A DNA stretch of 64,000 nucleotides from Candidatus Saccharimonadota bacterium. GTDB taxonomy: Bacteria; Patescibacteriota; Saccharimonadia; Saccharimonadales; UBA4665. The stretch spans positions 22,556-86,555 of the forward strand of contig PLYP01000003.1 in NCBI GenBank assembly GCA_003153395.1, read 5' to 3'. Position 1 is the first letter of the stretch; each line of letters begins with the position of its first letter. A program made the position numbers and the translations under genes. Below are positions 61,217 to 64,000 of the stretch, in pieces. Under the pieces are notes generated by a model. It ran no database searches, was not told where the DNA came from, and saw only the letters and a list, made by a program, of their open reading frames with translations.

Positions 61217-62389
61217 ATGATTAGGATAATTAATATGCATAAGCATAAGAAGAAAATAAACAATTTAGATGAATCAGGTTTTGCATCGATTGTTATAGCT
61301 TTAATATTAATAGTGATATTAGCTTTACTGGTAGTGGGTTTTTCTCAAATGGCTCGAAGGGAACAACAAAATGCCCTGGATAAACAACTTGCAGCACAGG
61401 CCAATGATGCTGCTGAAACCGGTGTTAACGATATACAACATATCGTTAATGAATCTCTTAACTGTGATCCTGTTGCTGGTTGTCCTACAGCGACACCTCC
61501 AGTTCCTCCGTTGAATAGCCTTATTTCAAGTGCTGTGCCTGGTACTGGTGGAACTGAAAATCCAAATGCTTGCTTAAATACTCAAGGAATTGTAGGACTT
61601 CCAAATAACACCATTGATCCTGCTGATGGAGTAAAATACAGCTGCGTACTGTTAGATTTGGTACCACCTAACCTAGTTTTTAGTGGTGTAAGTGCTGGTG
61701 CAAATGAAAATGCTACATTTAAAGTAGTGCCAGCGGCATCAGGCCTGGGAAGCTTTCAAGTTAACTGGGGAAGTGGCGATTCTTATTATGGAATGGCACC
61801 TAGAGCAAGTGGTGGCTTTCCTCCTCTTGCAAGTTGGCATTCTCCAGCTGTGGTCGAGTTTAGTATTACTCCCCTGGGCAATATGAGTAGACAAGCGCTT
61901 ATTAACAATACGTTTAGTGTATTTCTATATCCATCATCAGGCGGAGGTGTAAATACGGTCTCATATGATACAAGTAATCAAGGTCAAATTATATCAGGTG
62001 ATTGTGGAGGTACAGGAAGTTATCCCTGTTCTGTAACGATTAATAACATAAATGGAACTCCTGGAGAACAATTTCTAGTTCATATGTTGTTTTACTATGA
62101 TAAATCTACGAACCTTTCAATCAGTACTGCCCTAGACACGTCAGGAAGTACAAAGATGTATTTTGAGGACGGGCAAGCACAAATAGATGTCACTGGAGTT
62201 GCAAAAAACGCTGCCAAAAGAATACAGGTCCGCGTCCCAATAAAACAACCAAGTACATATCCGGCATACGGTGTTATCGGTCAAAATATTTGTAAACGTT
62301 TTGATACAGCACCTATTACTACTTCTAATCCTAATGGGACAAATTACGATACTAGTACAAGCACTGCTTGCAATTTAAACATCCCATAA
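61217..62389 (+). CDS. PilX-like large minor pilin
   Basis: 390 aa. N-terminal ESGFASIVIALILIVILALLVVG looks like a pilin-type TM with FASIV, followed by REQQNALDKQLAAQANDAAETGVNDIQ, the signature helix of PilX-like proteins. The long C-terminal domain is Ser/Gly/Pro-rich with paired Cys (CDPVAGC). The last gene of the cluster; probably tip-associated. Confidence 0.8.
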   Translation: MIRIINMHKHKKKINNLDESGFASIVIALILIVILALLVVGFSQMARREQQNALDKQLAAQANDAAETGVNDIQHIVNESLNCDPVAGCPTATPPVPPLNSLISSAVPGTGGTENPNACLNTQGIVGLPNNTIDPADGVKYSCVLLDLVPPNLVFSGVSAGANENATFKVVPAASGLGSFQVNWGSGDSYYGMAPRASGGFPPLASWHSPAVVEFSITPLGNMSRQALINNTFSVFLYPSSGGGVNTVSYDTSNQGQIISGDCGGTGSYPCSVTINNINGTPGEQFLVHMLFYYDKSTNLSISTALDTSGSTKMYFEDGQAQIDVTGVAKNAAKRIQVRVPIKQPSTYPAYGVIGQNICKRFDTAPITTSNPNGTNYDTSTSTACNLNIP

Positions 62390-62401
62390 GTAGTTAATAG
62401 T

Positions 62402-63322
62402 CTATTCGTTTATTGTACTTCTATGAAATTTTTCATGGACTGATTTTAGATGCGGATCAGTAACATGAGTATATATTTGAGTTGTAGAAATATTACTATG
62501 ACCTAGAAGAGCTTGCACCGATCTTAAGTCCGCACCATTCATAAGTAAATCAGTGGCATATGAATGTCTAAGTGTATGTGGGCTCACGTGCTTTGTTATC
62601 CCGGCAAGTAATGCATTGCGAGCAACTATTCTCTGGACACTTCTCGCAGTAAGCCTATGATAATTACCGGATCTATCAACCTCTTTTTTCCCGCTATAGC
62701 GTATGAACAGAGGTTTAGTGGTGTCTTCACGTTTATCTATATAACGCTCAATCCATTTAGCGGCTTCAGGGCTTATAAAAATAGGTCTGTCTTTTTGACC
62801 CTTACCTCTCACCATAAATTCTCTACGTTTTAGATTAATATGATCTCTATCTAATCCAACTAACTCGCTGACTCTAAGCCCAGAGCTAAAAAGTAGTTCG
62901 AGTATCGCTCTATCTCTAAGCCCGCCAATGGTTTCTATGTCCGGTTGAGCAAATACTCTGTTAAGTTCCTCTTCATTTAAAAATGTAACTTGTTTTCTAT
63001 GCGTTCTAGCGAGCTCTATTTTATCGGGTGCAAGGGCAGGGATATCTCTTTTTGCGCAGAACTTTAGAAAGCTTCTTAAGGCAATCAAGTGATAGTTTTG
63101 AGTCACTTTGCCTAGCTCATCAGATGTATTAGTACCAAGGCGATTAAGCCATAATCGCCATTTACGTATTAGCTCGGAGTTTATATCACTAACTTTAATA
63201 TCTCCTGCAAAATCAATTAATCGGGTTAGGTAATGATCATAATTAGCAATTGTTTTCTGGGAACGATTTTGTTCAATTTCTAGATATTCTAAAAAATCTG
63301 TTTTCGCTTTGGTAAATAGCAT
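62402..63322 (-). CDS. Tyrosine recombinase, XerC/XerD type
   Basis: 306 aa. N-terminal SAM-like domain (DFLEYLEIEQNRSQKTIANYDHYLTRL) and C-terminal catalytic domain: Arg in SGLRVSELVG, HTLRHSYATDLLMNG, and LLGHSNISTTQIYTH with the Tyr nucleophile. Resolves chromosome dimers with FtsK (ftsK at 31435). The frame extends to 63364 but ATG 63322 lies 7 nt after TGT-TACAAT. Confidence 0.94.
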   Translation of the reverse strand: MLFTKAKTDFLEYLEIEQNRSQKTIANYDHYLTRLIDFAGDIKVSDINSELIRKWRLWLNRLGTNTSDELGKVTQNYHLIALRSFLKFCAKRDIPALAPDKIELARTHRKQVTFLNEEELNRVFAQPDIETIGGLRDRAILELLFSSGLRVSELVGLDRDHINLKRREFMVRGKGQKDRPIFISPEAAKWIERYIDKREDTTKPLFIRYSGKKEVDRSGNYHRLTARSVQRIVARNALLAGITKHVSPHTLRHSYATDLLMNGADLRSVQALLGHSNISTTQIYTHVTDPHLKSVHEKFHRSTINE

Positions 63323-63329
63323 AAGCCTT

Positions 63330-63335
63330 ATTGTA
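63330..63335 (-). promoter_or_regulatory. Extended -10 box of the recombinase
   Basis: Minus-strand TGT-TACAAT ending 7 nt before the ATG at 63322. Leaderless start predicted. Confidence 0.6.
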
Positions 63336-63421
63336 ACATTGTGCGACATCACTTTTATAATCAACTGGCGACCTAAAAGCGTAACTGCTAAAATGGGTAT
63401 ATAATTTTAACAGGAATATAG

Positions 63422-63925
63422 ATGGAACAAACTTTAATAATATTTAAGCCTGATGCTGTACAAAGAGGCATTATTGGTGAGATTCTAACAAGATTTGAAA
63501 AAGCAGGTTTTAAAGTAGTTGGATTAAAAATGACTGAACCTGATTACGATCATTATCATGAACACTATGAAGGTATAGGTACATTAAAAACCCGAAAAGG
63601 TGAGGAAATATTTGAAAGCACTTTAGCTAGTATGCAAGACGGCCCAGTTGTAGCAATGGTCATAGAAGGCGTTGAAGCAGTAGAGGCAGTGCGAAAAATG
63701 GTTGGAGATACAGAACCCAAAAGTGCTTTACCGGGTACTATACGAGGAGATTATGCTCACGTTACATACGGCCAAGCATCAAGTGTTGGCAGGGGTGTAG
63801 CAAATATTGTTCATGCATCTGCAGATAGTGTGGAAGCAGAAAAAGAGATCAAACATTGGTTTAAAGTAGAAGAACTTTATGACTATAAAGTTGTTCACCA
63901 GCAGTATACTCAGCCTAAAAAGTAA
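63422..63925 (+). CDS. ndk: Nucleoside diphosphate kinase
   Basis: Transfers gamma phosphate between NTPs and NDPs. 167 aa versus about 140 usual. Starts QTLIIFKPDAVQRGIIGEIL. Active His is in NIVHASADS. The extra length comes from an insert before it (AHVTYGQASSVGRG) and a tail (YTQPKK). AGGA lies 8 nt before the ATG at 63422. Confidence 0.95.
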   Translation: MEQTLIIFKPDAVQRGIIGEILTRFEKAGFKVVGLKMTEPDYDHYHEHYEGIGTLKTRKGEEIFESTLASMQDGPVVAMVIEGVEAVEAVRKMVGDTEPKSALPGTIRGDYAHVTYGQASSVGRGVANIVHASADSVEAEKEIKHWFKVEELYDYKVVHQQYTQPKK

Positions 63926-63971
63926 AGATCTTGTACAATAATAGCCGGACAGTCGCTTACTTTAGGTTTGT

Positions 63972-64000
63972 GTCCCCGTAGTTCAATGGATAGAATATCT
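63972..64000 (+). tRNA. tRNA, 5' part (possibly tRNA-Arg), cut by window end
   Basis: GTCCCCG acceptor arm, TA, D-arm GTTC...GAAT with AATGGATA loop and the start of the anticodon stem (ATCT). The rest lies outside. Isotype unresolved; the 5' sequence resembles tRNA-Arg types. Confidence 0.75.

Noticed and set aside
1..64000. CRISPR array or cas genes
   Set aside because: No regularly spaced repeats of 20-40 bp and no Cas-like protein were seen.
1..64000. Insertion sequences, transposases or prophage genes
   Set aside because: No transposase, integrase array or phage structural gene. The only recombinase is a XerC/D-type housekeeping enzyme.
1..64000. Recoded TGA (as in SR1/Gracilibacteria)
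   Set aside because: argS, rnj and other conserved genes end in TGA at the expected protein end, so TGA is a stop.

Overview
The window is AT-rich, very compact bacterial chromosome. It uses the standard code, because TGA is a real stop in argS and rnj, which argues against SR1/Gracilibacteria recoding. Several things point to Patescibacteria (CPR), most likely a Saccharibacteria (TM7)-type organism: many short unknown membrane proteins, convergent genes that abut or overlap by a few bases, a single-membrane type IV pilus (T4P) locus without a secretin, an RNase J/PNPase RNA-decay set, and divergent housekeeping proteins. The phylum is inferred from gene content and protein style; no marker-gene tree could be run.

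Layout. 1-13 kb: 3' end of argS, mscL, an oxidative-stress group (msrB, an HxlR regulator and a divergent FMN reductase), orn, YjbR-like protein, a proline/glutamine-rich membrane protein, an MFS remnant, dnaG-rpoD, a small P-loop kinase, a TrmB-type regulator with an unknown neighbour, kup and 5-FCL. 13-25 kb: polA, a methyltransferase, small membrane proteins, a HAD phosphatase, a short DciA-like gene divergent from mutM, a fused trehalose-6-P synthase/phosphatase, holA, rpsT, a DHH-like protein and truB. 25-37 kb: rpsO, pnp, a family 4 UDG without Fe-S cysteines, rnj, ftsK, a candidate structured RNA, rpsF-ssb-rpsR-efp, tlyA and a phosphoribosyltransferase-like gene. 37-45 kb (accessory): a Crp/Fnr regulator, PH-domain protein, ychF, a YefM/RelE-type toxin-antitoxin pair, a Pif1 helicase with an N-terminal membrane anchor, MarR plus a 14-TM drug exporter, and a secreted protein. 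45-62.4 kb: a SurA/PrsA-like foldase, an 1130-residue secreted adhesin candidate, pilM-N-O, pilB, pilT, pilC, two pilins, pilD and four minor-pilin/PilX-like genes. The end holds a Xer recombinase, ndk and the 5' part of a tRNA.

The main cross-cutting signal is promoter geometry. In about nineteen genes a good -10 box ends only 6-9 nt before the start codon, so mRNA should begin at or within a few bases of the start codon (leaderless). The same geometry corrects several starts. Other genes, including ribosomal and pilus genes, have ordinary Shine-Dalgarno sites, so two initiation modes appear to coexist. A second signal is loss of metal-ligand cysteines in proteins that normally carry them (DnaG zinc ribbon, family 4 UDG Fe-S site, PilB tetracysteine site), while MutM, MsrB and PilD keep theirs. 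EF-P carries Arg in place of the modified Lys. The T4P locus has a separately promoted and terminated pilin with helically phased heptamers upstream, and begins with a foldase-adhesin pair. It is the best candidate here for a host- or surface-attachment system.
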